The notes beneath the pieces were generated by a model, which was given only the letters and a program-made list of their open reading frames with translations, was not told where the DNA came from and did no database searches. Shown piece by piece: positions 25,913-34,031 of a stretch of DNA of 64,000 nucleotides (positions are counted from its first letter, which is position 1; every line of letters begins with the position of its first letter). Source of the stretch: Roseateles amylovorans (GTDB taxonomy: Bacteria; Pseudomonadota; Gammaproteobacteria; Burkholderiales; Burkholderiaceae_C); the NCBI RefSeq assembly GCF_025398155.2, contig NZ_CP104562.2:248001-312000 (forward strand), in the 5' to 3' direction. Both the position numbers and the translations under genes were made by a program.

Positions 25913-26924
25913 ACTGCTGGAGGCCGACCTCGCGGTCTGCCGCGCCAGCCTGGCCTATCACTCCAAGACCTTCCATGCCGCCTCGCTGCTGCTGCCGCCG
26001 GACGTGCGGGCGCCGGCCACGGTGCTTTACGGCTTCTGCCGTCTGGCCGATGACACGGTGGATGTGGAGGGCGGCCGACGCCTGGCCCTGACGCAACTGC
26101 GCCGCCGGCTGGACGGCGTGTTTGACGGTCGCCCCCAACCGGTGGCGGCGGATCGGGCGTTGGCGGCGGTGGTGGCGCGCTACGGCATTCCGCGTGCGCT
26201 GCTGGACCTGCTGCTGGAGGGCCTGGCCTGGGATGTGGAGGGCCGCCGCTACGAGTCGCTGGAGGACCTGCAGGATTACGCCGCCCGCGTGGCCGGCAGT
26301 GTGGGCGCGATGATGAGCCTGTTGATGGGCACGCGCGATCCCGCTGCACTGGCCCGTGCCTGTGACCTGGGGGTGGCGATGCAACTGTCCAACATTGCCC
26401 GGGATGTGGGCGAGGATGCCCGCATGGGGCGCCTCTACCTGCCCCAGCAGTGGTTGCGCGACGCGGGCCTGGACCCCGAGACCTGGTTGGCCGATCCGCG
26501 CCACAGCCCGGCCCTGGCGAGCGTGGTGCAGCGTCTGCTGCAGGCGGCCGAGCCGCTGTATACGCGGGCCGCCGCCGGCATCACCCGTCTGCCGCTGGCC
26601 TGCCGCCCCGGCATCAACGCGGCGCGTTTTCTTTATGCGGCGGTGGGGCAGGAAGTGGCCCGTGCGGGGTTCGATGCTGTGCAGCGCCGCGCCGTGGTGC
26701 CGGGTGCCCGCAAGCTGAAGTGGCTGGCCCTGGCGGGCCTGGACCTCTGGCCCTCCCAACGACTATTGAGCGCGCCGACGCTGCCGGCCTGTGAGCCGCT
26801 GCTGGCGGCGGTGGCCAGTGTGCCGGTGCCGGAACGTGTGCCGCGTGCGGAGGCGTTGATCGACCTTTTCAGCCGGCTGGAACGCGAAGATCGCGATGCC
26901 GCCTGGCAGCGGAGTGCAGCATGA
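25896..26924 (+). CDS. crtB: Phytoene synthase
   Basis: A 342-residue enzyme that joins two geranylgeranyl diphosphates to phytoene. The two Asp-rich motifs are YGFCRLADDTVDV and NIARDVGEDARMGRLYLP. The ATG at 25896 is chosen because AGGAAGG ends 8 nt upstream, inside crtI. The end of the gene overlaps hemA by 4 nt (ATGA), linking carotenoid and tetrapyrrole genes in one operon. Confidence 0.96.
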   Translation: MHDPRELLEADLAVCRASLAYHSKTFHAASLLLPPDVRAPATVLYGFCRLADDTVDVEGGRRLALTQLRRRLDGVFDGRPQPVAADRALAAVVARYGIPRALLDLLLEGLAWDVEGRRYESLEDLQDYAARVAGSVGAMMSLLMGTRDPAALARACDLGVAMQLSNIARDVGEDARMGRLYLPQQWLRDAGLDPETWLADPRHSPALASVVQRLLQAAEPLYTRAAAGITRLPLACRPGINAARFLYAAVGQEVARAGFDAVQRRAVVPGARKLKWLALAGLDLWPSQRLLSAPTLPACEPLLAAVASVPVPERVPRAEALIDLFSRLEREDRDAAWQRSAA

Positions 26925-28207
26925 CCGTGCTGGCATTGGGCTTGAACCATGGCAGTGCGCCGCTGGACCTGCGGGGCCGCTTCGCGATTCCGACCGAGGC
27001 GCTGGGCCGCAGCATCCAGGGCCTGCGGGATCACCTGTCGCAGGCGCGTGCAGAGGTGGCGATCCTGTCGACCTGCAACCGCACCGAGGTCTATGTCGGT
27101 CTGCCCGCCAGCGGCTGTCCGCGGCATGCCCTGGCGCTGCTGGAGCCGGCCATGGACTGGCTGGCCCAGCGGGGCGACACGCCGCCAGGGGAACTGCGTC
27201 AGCACAGCTACTTTCGCGAGGGCGTGGAAGCCGCCCGGCATGCGTTCCGCGTGGCCGCGGGCCTGGACTCGATGGTGCTGGGCGAGCCGCAGATCCTCGG
27301 TCAGATGAAGGTGGCGGTGCGAGAGGCAGGGACGGCCGGCACTTTGGGCACGACGCTGCACCAGATGTTCCAGCGCAGCTTTTCGGTGGCCAAGGAAGTG
27401 CGCAGCCGGACCGAGATCGGCAGCCATGCGGTCAGCCTGGCGGCCTCGGCCGTGCGTCTGGCGCAGCAGCTGTTCGACGACCTGCCGCAGCGCCGGGTGC
27501 TGTTCATCGGCGCTGGCGAAATGATCGAGCTGGTGGCGACTCACTTTGCCGCGCAGAAGCCGCTGCAGATGACGGTGGCCAATCGCAGCGCCGAACGCGG
27601 CCAGGCGCTGGCGCACCGGCTGGGGGCGGATCAGCTTCCGCTGGCCGCGCTGGGCGACGCGCTGGGGAGCTTCGACATCGTCATCAGCTGCACCGCCAGC
27701 AGTCTTCCCTTGATCGGCCTGGGCGCGGTGGAGCGGGCGATCAAGCAGCGCAAGCGTCGCCCGATGCTGATGCTGGACCTGGCTGTGCCGCGCGACATCG
27801 AACCGGAAGTGGCGCGGCTGGATGACGTCTATCTCTACACGGTGGACGATCTGGCGCGTCAGGTGCAGGTCAATGGCGAGCGTCGTCAGGCGGCGGTGGC
27901 GCAGGCCGAAGCCATCGTCAGTGCCGGCGTGGACAGCTTTTCGCAGTGGCTGGAGCAGCGCGCCGCCGTGCCGGTGATCCAGGCCCTGCAGCGGCAGATC
28001 GAGGACTGGCGGCAGGCGGAGCTGCTCAAGGCCCGGCGCTCGCTGGCGCGTGGTCAGGATGTGGACACGGTGATGGAATCGCTCTCCGCCGCGCTGACCC
28101 GCAAGATGCTGCACGGCCCGCTCAGTGAATTGCATGCGAGCGCCGGAGAGGCCCATCGGGCGTCGGTGAACTCGGTGCAGCGGTTGTTCCTGCGCACCGG
28201 TTCATGA
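26921..28207 (+). CDS. hemA: Glutamyl-tRNA reductase
   Basis: A 428-residue enzyme reducing glutamyl-tRNA to glutamate-1-semialdehyde, the first step of the C5 route to 5-aminolevulinate and so to bacteriochlorophyll and heme. The catalytic cysteine is in ILSTCNRTEVY near residue 50; the family motif GLDSMVLGEPQILGQ and the NADPH-binding FIGAGEMIELVA follow. It sits inside a carotenoid operon, coupled to crtB by an ATGA overlap. Whether this is the only hemA or a photosynthesis-specific second copy cannot be told from the window. Confidence 0.96.
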   Translation: MTVLALGLNHGSAPLDLRGRFAIPTEALGRSIQGLRDHLSQARAEVAILSTCNRTEVYVGLPASGCPRHALALLEPAMDWLAQRGDTPPGELRQHSYFREGVEAARHAFRVAAGLDSMVLGEPQILGQMKVAVREAGTAGTLGTTLHQMFQRSFSVAKEVRSRTEIGSHAVSLAASAVRLAQQLFDDLPQRRVLFIGAGEMIELVATHFAAQKPLQMTVANRSAERGQALAHRLGADQLPLAALGDALGSFDIVISCTASSLPLIGLGAVERAIKQRKRRPMLMLDLAVPRDIEPEVARLDDVYLYTVDDLARQVQVNGERRQAAVAQAEAIVSAGVDSFSQWLEQRAAVPVIQALQRQIEDWRQAELLKARRSLARGQDVDTVMESLSAALTRKMLHGPLSELHASAGEAHRASVNSVQRLFLRTGS

Positions 28208-28416
28208 TCCAGGATGCCCATTACGGCTTGATCGAACTGCTGCTGGTGTTCGGGCTCGTGATGGGCTGGGCCGGTTGGCAGTGGTGGGGTTGGTGGCGCT
28301 GGCGGCGCGAGCAGCTCAGAACACGGCGTGATCCCCTCGATCCGGCAGCGCCGCCTCCCCACGCGCCAGCGCCGCATAAAAATCCCCCAGGGTCTGACGA
28401 CCCGCCGACGGGGTGA
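28204..28416 (+). CDS. Small Trp-rich membrane protein coupled to hemA
   Basis: A 70-residue product with one hydrophobic, Trp-rich helix (ELLLVFGLVMGWAGWQWWGW) followed by an Arg patch (RWRREQLRTRR) and a Pro-rich tail. The ATG overlaps the hemA stop (ATGA). The last 101 nt overlap the 3' end of bciA on the other strand. No family was recognised. The helix and coupling make it a credible gene; the disordered tail may partly reflect the overlap. Confidence 0.5.
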   Translation: MIQDAHYGLIELLLVFGLVMGWAGWQWWGWWRWRREQLRTRRDPLDPAAPPPHAPAPHKNPPGSDDPPTG

Positions 28417-29305
28417 GGCGTTCGTTCGGTCGACGGGTCAGCGGGTCCAGGACCAGCATCGACTCCGTGGCGTAGTAGCGGCCGATGCGTGCCAGCTCGG
28501 CCTTGTCGGCGGCTGCCGGCCAGACCTTTCCCAGCACCCCCAGCGTGCCGACGATGGCACTCATCAGCCCCACCGGCACTTCGCGGAAACGCGGCGCGCG
28601 CCCGAGGGCCCGGAACAGCAGCTCACCTTGATCGCGCAGGGTCAATGCGGGACCGGGTCCACCGATGGGCAGGATGCGATCGGCGCGGTCGGGGTCGTGC
28701 AGGCAATCGGCGAGGTAGTCGGCCAGATCGTCGTCGCTGATCGGCTTGCAGGCGGTGAGCCGGCCGTCGCCAAACAGCAGGAAGGGCTGCCCCCGGCGCA
28801 CCCGCTCCACCTGGCCGCACAGCGACTTGAAAAACGAGGTGGGCCGCACGATGGACCAGCGCAGGCCGGAGGCCATCAGCGCCCGTTCAAAGGCCAGCTT
28901 GGCCTGCTGGAACGGCAGCAGCGGCTTCTGCAGGCACAGGGCCGACAGCTGGACCACCTGCTGCACACCGGCCTGTCGGGCGCAGGTCAGCGCGTGGAGA
29001 TGGGCATCGTGGTCCACCGCCCAGGCGTCCCGGGGCATGCCGGTGCGTGAGGCGAGGCAGGACACCAGCGCATCGAAGCGCTCGCCCCGCCAGCCCGCCT
29101 GCGCCTGAGACGCCAGGTCGCCGGCCTGGCCCACCCGGAGTTCCGCGCCCGGCAGCAGCCGGCTGAGGTCGGTCAGATCCAGACGCCCGCCGACCCCCGC
29201 GCGCGGACGCACCAGGCACACCACCTCATGCCCGCGGCGAAGCAGCGCCCGCACGGTGGCCTGGCCGATGGTGCCGCTGGCGCCCAGCATGAAGACGCGG
29301 GCCAT
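28316..29305 (-). CDS. bciA: 8-vinyl reductase of (proto)chlorophyllide, BciA type
   Basis: A 329-residue NAD(P)-binding Rossmann protein (FMLGASGTIGQATVRALL at the N-terminus) with the BciA/DVR elements SALCLQKPLLPFQQAKLAFE and IVRPTSFFKSLCGQ. BciA reduces the 8-vinyl group of divinyl chlorophyllides with NADPH. The C-terminal sequence YYATESMLVLDP also fits DVR proteins. The ATG at 29305 overlaps the crtC stop (TGATG). The gene sits behind crtDC rather than in a bch operon. Confidence 0.9.
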   Translation of the reverse strand: MARVFMLGASGTIGQATVRALLRRGHEVVCLVRPRAGVGGRLDLTDLSRLLPGAELRVGQAGDLASQAQAGWRGERFDALVSCLASRTGMPRDAWAVDHDAHLHALTCARQAGVQQVVQLSALCLQKPLLPFQQAKLAFERALMASGLRWSIVRPTSFFKSLCGQVERVRRGQPFLLFGDGRLTACKPISDDDLADYLADCLHDPDRADRILPIGGPGPALTLRDQGELLFRALGRAPRFREVPVGLMSAIVGTLGVLGKVWPAAADKAELARIGRYYATESMLVLDPLTRRPNERLTPSAGRQTLGDFYAALARGEAALPDRGDHAVF

Positions 29306-30303
29306 CACCGCGCTCCTGGCCACGCCGCACGGCGGGGCATGCGAAACGGGAGCAGGGCCTGCACCCAGGGCTGCTCGAATCGCTGCAGTGACAGGCTCTC
29401 ATGCACCGCCACCGTGCCACCGTCGATGCCGCGGTGGTCGCCACTGTCCCTGTCCAGCAGCAGTGAGCGGCAGTAGAAGGGGCCGCTCTCCAGCGTGGCC
29501 AGCAATTCCGGGGGGCGATGACCCCGGGTGTGCCGACGCATTTGCCAGGCCGTGTCGGGCAGGCCCTGCGGCGGCTGCAGCGGCTGGGGGCTGACACGGC
29601 CGTCCGCATCGATGGCCAGTGACAGCGTGTGGCGCGGTCCCGCCAGCGGCTGCACGTCGTACAGCACCAGGGTCCGTCCATCCGGCTGGCTGCTGCGCTG
29701 CCACTGCCAGCTGTGAAAGTCGCGCGCCAACGGCCGGCTGCCGTGGTTGGCATCGAGATAGGCGTGCCCGGTCCAGTGGCAGTCCGGCGCGCTGAAGTCC
29801 ACCGTCACCTGCGCGCCGGGGCTGATCGGCTGCCAGTGATGGTGCGCCTGCGCATCCAGCGCAAAAGCCCGTCCGGGCAGCGCCCCGGGCTGCAGCAGCA
29901 CCCGGCCACGCAGCCGTCGGGGCCAGGGCACGGTGCATTCATCGATGTCGATCTGCAGGCGGCCATCGGACTGCCAAGTCAGTTGGCTGGGGCCGATCTG
30001 CAGGCGCGTCGCGTCCTGCTGCAAGGCCTCGGTGCCGCGTTCGGTCATGGCCCACAGCCGAGCGAAGCGACGCGCGCCGGGGGCGCGGCGATACAGCGAC
30101 ACGTTGAGGGCGCAATGGGCCTGTGCCGCGGCTTGACCCTCTCCCTGGCGCCGACGCGCCCAGGCGTAATAGGGCGAGAACACGCTGCCGATGAAGGCGA
30201 TCAGGGTCAGCGCCTGCACGCTGCCATCGGGCAGGGGCTCGCTCAGCGCATCGACATACCACCAGGCATAACCGCCGGGTGGAACGACCTGGTCGAAGCC
30301 AGG
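29305..30303 (-). CDS. crtC: Carotenoid 1,2-hydratase (hydroxyneurosporene synthase); start uncertain
   Basis: The enzyme adds water to the psi end of neurosporene/lycopene derivatives. The conserved core begins FDQVVPPGGYAWWYVDALS and continues LTLIAFIGSVFSPYYAWARR, which is diagnostic for CrtC. The region counted here gives about 331 residues. No ATG, GTG or TTG lies in frame just upstream of the core. The nearest upstream start is ATG 30591, inside crtD, which would give 428 residues. The first downstream start is GTG 30219, which would remove the conserved N-terminus. The core overlaps the 3' end of crtD by about 60 nt. Confidence 0.85.
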   Translation of the reverse strand, partial: PGFDQVVPPGGYAWWYVDALSEPLPDGSVQALTLIAFIGSVFSPYYAWARRRQGEGQAAAQAHCALNVSLYRRAPGARRFARLWAMTERGTEALQQDATRLQIGPSQLTWQSDGRLQIDIDECTVPWPRRLRGRVLLQPGALPGRAFALDAQAHHHWQPISPGAQVTVDFSAPDCHWTGHAYLDANHGSRPLARDFHSWQWQRSSQPDGRTLVLYDVQPLAGPRHTLSLAIDADGRVSPQPLQPPQGLPDTAWQMRRHTRGHRPPELLATLESGPFYCRSLLLDRDSGDHRGIDGGTVAVHESLSLQRFEQPWVQALLPFRMPRRAAWPGAR

Positions 30304-31838
30304 TCCTCGAGCAGCTGATCGGCTGCCAGTTGGCCCGACAGGGCCGCCATCGGCACGCCCGGGCCCGGATGCACCGAGCCTCCCGCGAGGAACAGGCCCG
30401 GCAGCGTCGTCCGTCCGTCCGGGCGGGCCTGGAAGCTCGCTCGCCAGCCCCGGCTGGCCGGGCCATAGAGCGCGCCCTGGCTGGCCGGAAACCGCTGGGC
30501 GAAGTCCTGCGGCCGGGTCACCAAGGCCGGACTGGACACACTCACCTGCAGCCCCGCCTCGCGCAGCCGCCCCCACATCTGTTGCTCGCATCGCGCGATC
30601 TCCTCGGCGGTAAGGCCGCGCCCAGAGGCATCGGCCGGGGCATTGACCAGGCACATCAGGCGCTCCGGCCGGCGCTGGCCGGCGGGCAGACCCGGCCGCA
30701 GCCGGTGGGCCTGCCCGCTGCGGTCCTGGGCACAGACATAGACGGTGGGCGATTCGGGCAGTCGCCCTGCGGCAATGGCGTCGAACTCGGCGCGGTAACC
30801 GGTGGCAGGACCAAAGAACACGTTGTGATGGGACAGGTCGAAGCCGCTGGTGGTGGCTTCGGCATGCCAGGTCAGGGCCGACAACGACGGACTGCCATGA
30901 GCCAGCCCCTGCGGAGCATCCGGGCCCATCAGCCCCTCGGTGAGGGCCCGGGCATCGCCGTTGAAGATCACCGCGTCGGCCGCCAGCCTCTCGCCATCGG
31001 CCAGTTGAACGCCGCTGATCCGGCCATCGCTGACCAGCAGCCGCTGCACCTCCGCGCGGCAACGCAGGCGCACGCCGTGCTGCTGCCCGCAGTGGGCCAG
31101 GGCCTGCGCCAGACGCGCCATGCCGCCCTCCACCTGCCAGACGGCCTCGCGCTCGACATGGGCCACCAGCATCAGCGTGGCTGGCGCCTCGAAGGGCGAG
31201 GTGCCGCAGTAGGTGGCATAGCGGCCGAAGAGCTGATGCAGCCGCGGATCCCGGAAGAAGCGGCCGAGTTCCCGCCACAGCGAGGTGAAGGGCGCGATGC
31301 GCATCAGCTGATGTAGCCCGGCCAGTCCCTGCTGACGCAGCACCCGCCAGGTGAGCGACACCGGCGACGGCCGGCTGGCGCGGATGAAGGCCGGGTCCAG
31401 CGTGGCAAAGACCTGGGCGGCGCGTTGGCAGAAGGCCCGGTAGCGCGTGGCCTCGGCCCTGCTGCTGAACGCGGCAATGGCCTCGATGCTCTGGTCGAGA
31501 TCGGCATGCAGGTCCAGCCGCTCGTCGGCGCTCCAGGCATGTCGGGCCAGCACTTCGCTGCGGTGCAGATGCACATGCTGATCCAGCGAGGTGCCCAGGC
31601 GGTCGAACAGGGCCTCGAACACCCAGCGCATGGTCAGCACCGTGGGCCCGCCGTCCAGGCGCAGCGCGCCCAGCTCCACCGGCCGCATCTTGCCGCCGGG
31701 TGCGTCCGCCCGTTCCAGCAGCTGCACCTCCACACCCTGGCGGGCCAGCAGCGCCGCCGCGGCCAGTCCGCCCATGCCCGCACCAATGACCACCACCCGG
31801 GGCGGGGTCAGCGAGGACAGCGGTCGGACACGGTTCAT
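30243..31838 (-). CDS. crtD: Methoxyneurosporene dehydrogenase / 3,4-desaturase
   Basis: A 531-residue FAD-dependent carotenoid desaturase acting after CrtC and CrtF. The N-terminal dinucleotide motif is VVVIGAGMGGLAAAALLARQG, followed by LLERADAPGGKMRPVE and the CrtD-like LRLDGGPTVLTMRWVFEALF. The C-terminal signature LFLAGGSVHPGPGVPMAALS is present. ATG 31838 is preferred; a GTG at 31847 overlaps the AGGTGG ribosome site. It is divergent from crtE, with two PpsR-type boxes between them. Confidence 0.94.
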   Translation of the reverse strand: MNRVRPLSSLTPPRVVVIGAGMGGLAAAALLARQGVEVQLLERADAPGGKMRPVELGALRLDGGPTVLTMRWVFEALFDRLGTSLDQHVHLHRSEVLARHAWSADERLDLHADLDQSIEAIAAFSSRAEATRYRAFCQRAAQVFATLDPAFIRASRPSPVSLTWRVLRQQGLAGLHQLMRIAPFTSLWRELGRFFRDPRLHQLFGRYATYCGTSPFEAPATLMLVAHVEREAVWQVEGGMARLAQALAHCGQQHGVRLRCRAEVQRLLVSDGRISGVQLADGERLAADAVIFNGDARALTEGLMGPDAPQGLAHGSPSLSALTWHAEATTSGFDLSHHNVFFGPATGYRAEFDAIAAGRLPESPTVYVCAQDRSGQAHRLRPGLPAGQRRPERLMCLVNAPADASGRGLTAEEIARCEQQMWGRLREAGLQVSVSSPALVTRPQDFAQRFPASQGALYGPASRGWRASFQARPDGRTTLPGLFLAGGSVHPGPGVPMAALSGQLAADQLLEDLASTRSFHPAVMPGGMSMR

Positions 31839-31856
31839 TGACGCCACCTGAGGATG

Positions 31857-31874
31857 TGTCTATTCTGATTGACG
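31857..31874. promoter_or_regulatory. PpsR/CrtJ-type operator, TGT-N12-ACG (first of a pair)
   Basis: TGT at 31857-31859 and ACG at 31872-31874 with 12 nt between. It lies 26 nt before a second box in the crtD/crtE gap. The crtD start is only about 19 nt away on its left. Confidence 0.65.
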
Positions 31875-31882
31875 AACTGTAA

Positions 31883-31900
31883 TGTACTTCCGCATTGACA
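31883..31900. promoter_or_regulatory. PpsR/CrtJ-type operator, TGT-N12-ACA (second of a pair)
   Basis: TGT at 31883-31885 and ACA at 31898-31900. The last six bases read TTGACA, a consensus -35 for crtE, 28 nt before its ATG. At 17 nt from the -35 the hexamer is CAAAGG, a poor -10, so the crtE promoter may need an activator. Confidence 0.78.
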
Positions 31901-31928
31901 TGCGGGGGATCTTTCAGCAAAGGCCGCT

Positions 31929-32807
31929 ATGTCCTCAGACCCACGGATCGAACGCGCCCTGCGGGCCAGCCTCACCCCAGCCCTGGCGCCTGGTCACCCA
32001 CCGCAACTGGCCGCTGCTCTGCTGCATGCCGTCTTCCCGGGGGGCGCGCGCATCCGTCCCAAGCTGACCCTGGCCGTGGCCCAGGCCTGCGGCGAGGATG
32101 ACCCCGCGCTGACCGATGCCGCCGCCGCCGCCATCGAGCTGCTGCATTGCGCCTCGCTGGTGCATGACGACCTGCCTTGTTTCGACGATGCGGAGACCCG
32201 TCGCGGACGGCCTTCGGTGCATCGGGCCTTCGGGGAGCGGCTAGCGGTGCTGGCGGGCGATGCCCTCATCGTGGCGGCCTTCGACGTGCTGGGGCCGGCC
32301 GCCCGGCGACATCTCTCACGGCTGCCGGTGCTGCTGCGCGCCATCACCCAGGGCGTGGGCATGCCGATGGGCATCGTCGCCGGCCAGGCCTGGGAGTGCG
32401 AGCCGCAGCTGTCGCTGGCGGAGTACCAGCAGGCCAAGACCGGCGCGTTGTTTGCAGCGGCCACCATGGCCGGTGCGCAGGCGGCTGGTGCCGATGGCGA
32501 GCCGTGGCGCGCCTTGGGCGAGCGACTCGGTCAGACCTATCAGGTGGCGGACGACATTCGCGACGTGATGCTGGATGCTCAGGCCCTGGGCAAACCGGGT
32601 GGGCAGGATGTGGCGCGGGACCGCCCCAGCTATGCCCGCGCCCTGGGCCTGGACGGCGCGATGGCGGAATTCCAGCGTCTGGTTCAGGCCACGCTGCTGA
32701 CGGTACCGGCCTGTCCGGGTGCGGCGCAGTTCCGCCAACTGATCCGCCGTGAAGCCGACCGCCTGGTGCCGCAGCACCTGTGCGCCCAGGTCGCGGCGGC
32801 GGCCTGA
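31929..32807 (+). CDS. crtE: Geranylgeranyl diphosphate synthase
   Basis: A 292-residue trans-prenyltransferase supplying C20 diphosphate for both carotenoids and the bacteriochlorophyll tail. The first Asp-rich motif is VHDDLPCFDDAETRRGRPS near residue 80, and the second is YQVADDIRDVMLD. Length matches IspA/CrtE proteins. It is the first gene of crtEF and is divergent from crtD behind two PpsR-type boxes. crtF starts 11 nt after its stop. Confidence 0.95.
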   Translation: MSSDPRIERALRASLTPALAPGHPPQLAAALLHAVFPGGARIRPKLTLAVAQACGEDDPALTDAAAAAIELLHCASLVHDDLPCFDDAETRRGRPSVHRAFGERLAVLAGDALIVAAFDVLGPAARRHLSRLPVLLRAITQGVGMPMGIVAGQAWECEPQLSLAEYQQAKTGALFAAATMAGAQAAGADGEPWRALGERLGQTYQVADDIRDVMLDAQALGKPGGQDVARDRPSYARALGLDGAMAEFQRLVQATLLTVPACPGAAQFRQLIRREADRLVPQHLCAQVAAAA

Positions 32808-32818
32808 GCGAGCCCCGC

Positions 32819-34000
32819 ATGGCGCGCGTCGACGCCCCACCGGGTTCCGCGGCGCCCGTCACCCACTGGCTGGACGGCCCGCTGGCCTGGCGCGACCGCC
32901 TGCTGGCCAGCGCTGCCTTCAGGCGTTGGGCCCAGGCCTTTCCGCTGACCCGCTGGCTGGCGCGCCGCCGCGCGGCCGGCGTCTTCGACCTGGTGGCCGG
33001 GTTTGTCTATTCGCAGGTGCTGCTGGCCTGCGTGCAATTGCGGCTGTTCGAACTCCTGCTGGACGAAGGGCCGCAGAGCGCGTCGGCGTTGGCCGGGCGC
33101 TGGCAACTGCCGCTGATGTCGACCGAGCGGCTGCTGCGCGCCGCCGTCGCCCTGAAGCTGCTGGAGCACCGACCGCACGACCGCTATGGCCTGGGCCCAC
33201 TGGGCGCGCCGCTGGCCGGGGATGCCGGACTGGCCGCGATGATCGAGCATCACGCGGCCCTCTACCGTGACCTCGCCGAGCCGCTGGCGCTGTTGCGTGG
33301 CACGACGCGGGACGCCGGCCTGGCCGCGTACTGGCCCTACGCCGGGACCGATGCGCCGCAGACGCTGCCCGCCGAGCGATTGAAGGCCTATTCCGATCTG
33401 ATGGCCGCGTCTCAGCCGCTGGTGGCCGATCAGGTGCTCGGCGCCTATCCCCTGAGGCGACATCGCCGGCTGCTCGATGTGGGCGGCGGCAACGGGGCGT
33501 TCGCCTGCCGCGCGGCGCAATCGGCGCCCGGTCTGCAGGTGCAGGTGTTCGATCTCCCCGGCGTCGCGGCCGCGGCTCACCAGCGCTTCGAGCAGGCGGG
33601 ACTGTCCGACCGCTGCACCGCCGTGGGGGGCGATTTTCTGCATGACCCGTTGCCGGTCGGCGCCGACCTGGTGACCCTGCTGCGCGTGGTGCACGACCAC
33701 GATGACGCCCGCGTGCTGCGCCTGCTCAGAGCCGTCCGCCAGGCGCTGGTGCCGGGCGGCAGCCTGTTGCTGGCCGAGCCGTTGGCCGGAACACCCGGCG
33801 CGGAGCGCATGGGTGACACCTATTTCGGGGTCTACCTGTTGGCCATGGGTCGCGGTGAGCCACGCAGCGAGCAACGGCTGCGCGAGCTGCTGGCCGAGGC
33901 GGGATTCGCGCGCGTGCGGCGCCTGCCCACCGCCTTGCCGCTGCAGGCCAGTGCGCTCCTGGCAAAAACGCCTGACACGTCGAATGTAAATGTAGGTTGA
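32819..34000 (+). CDS. crtF: Hydroxyneurosporene O-methyltransferase
   Basis: A 393-residue SAM-dependent methyltransferase that methylates the C1 hydroxyl made by CrtC. The N-terminal dimerisation region (FVYSQVLLACVQLRLFELLL) and SAM motif I (HRRLLDVGGGNGAFACRAA) are as in plant-type O-methyltransferases; the active-site region is LLRVVHDHDDARVLRLL. The 3' end overlaps the first PpsR-type box in front of bchC. Confidence 0.93.
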   Translation: MARVDAPPGSAAPVTHWLDGPLAWRDRLLASAAFRRWAQAFPLTRWLARRRAAGVFDLVAGFVYSQVLLACVQLRLFELLLDEGPQSASALAGRWQLPLMSTERLLRAAVALKLLEHRPHDRYGLGPLGAPLAGDAGLAAMIEHHAALYRDLAEPLALLRGTTRDAGLAAYWPYAGTDAPQTLPAERLKAYSDLMAASQPLVADQVLGAYPLRRHRRLLDVGGGNGAFACRAAQSAPGLQVQVFDLPGVAAAAHQRFEQAGLSDRCTAVGGDFLHDPLPVGADLVTLLRVVHDHDDARVLRLLRAVRQALVPGGSLLLAEPLAGTPGAERMGDTYFGVYLLAMGRGEPRSEQRLRELLAEAGFARVRRLPTALPLQASALLAKTPDTSNVNVG

Positions 34001-34002
34001 CG
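33985..34002. promoter_or_regulatory. PpsR/CrtJ-type operator, TGT-N12-ACG, overlapping crtF end
   Basis: TGT at 33985-33987 and ACG at 34000-34002. It covers the crtF stop codon, and its last six bases (TTGACG) serve as the proposed -35 of the bchC operon. A second box starts 26 nt downstream, the same spacing as in the crtD/crtE gap. Confidence 0.68.
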
Positions 34003-34024
34003 TTTGTTGGTGTAAGCGTAGGAT
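33997..34024 (+). promoter_or_regulatory. Promoter for the bchCXYZ-puf operon
   Basis: TTGACG (33997-34002), 16-nt spacer, TAGGAT (34019-34024). Transcription would begin at about 34031-34032, exactly where an ATG opens a 17-codon reading frame coupled to bchC. Both PpsR-type boxes overlap the promoter. Confidence 0.5.
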
Positions 34025-34028
34025 GACT
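34011..34028. promoter_or_regulatory. PpsR/CrtJ-like operator, TGT-N12-ACT
   Basis: TGT at 34011-34013 and ACT at 34026-34028, one base off consensus. The 18 bases resemble the box at 33985 (TGTAAATGTAGGTTGAC against TGTAAGCGTAGGATGAC), which suggests an ancestral duplication of the site. It covers the proposed -10. Confidence 0.55.
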
Positions 34029-34031
34029 CAC

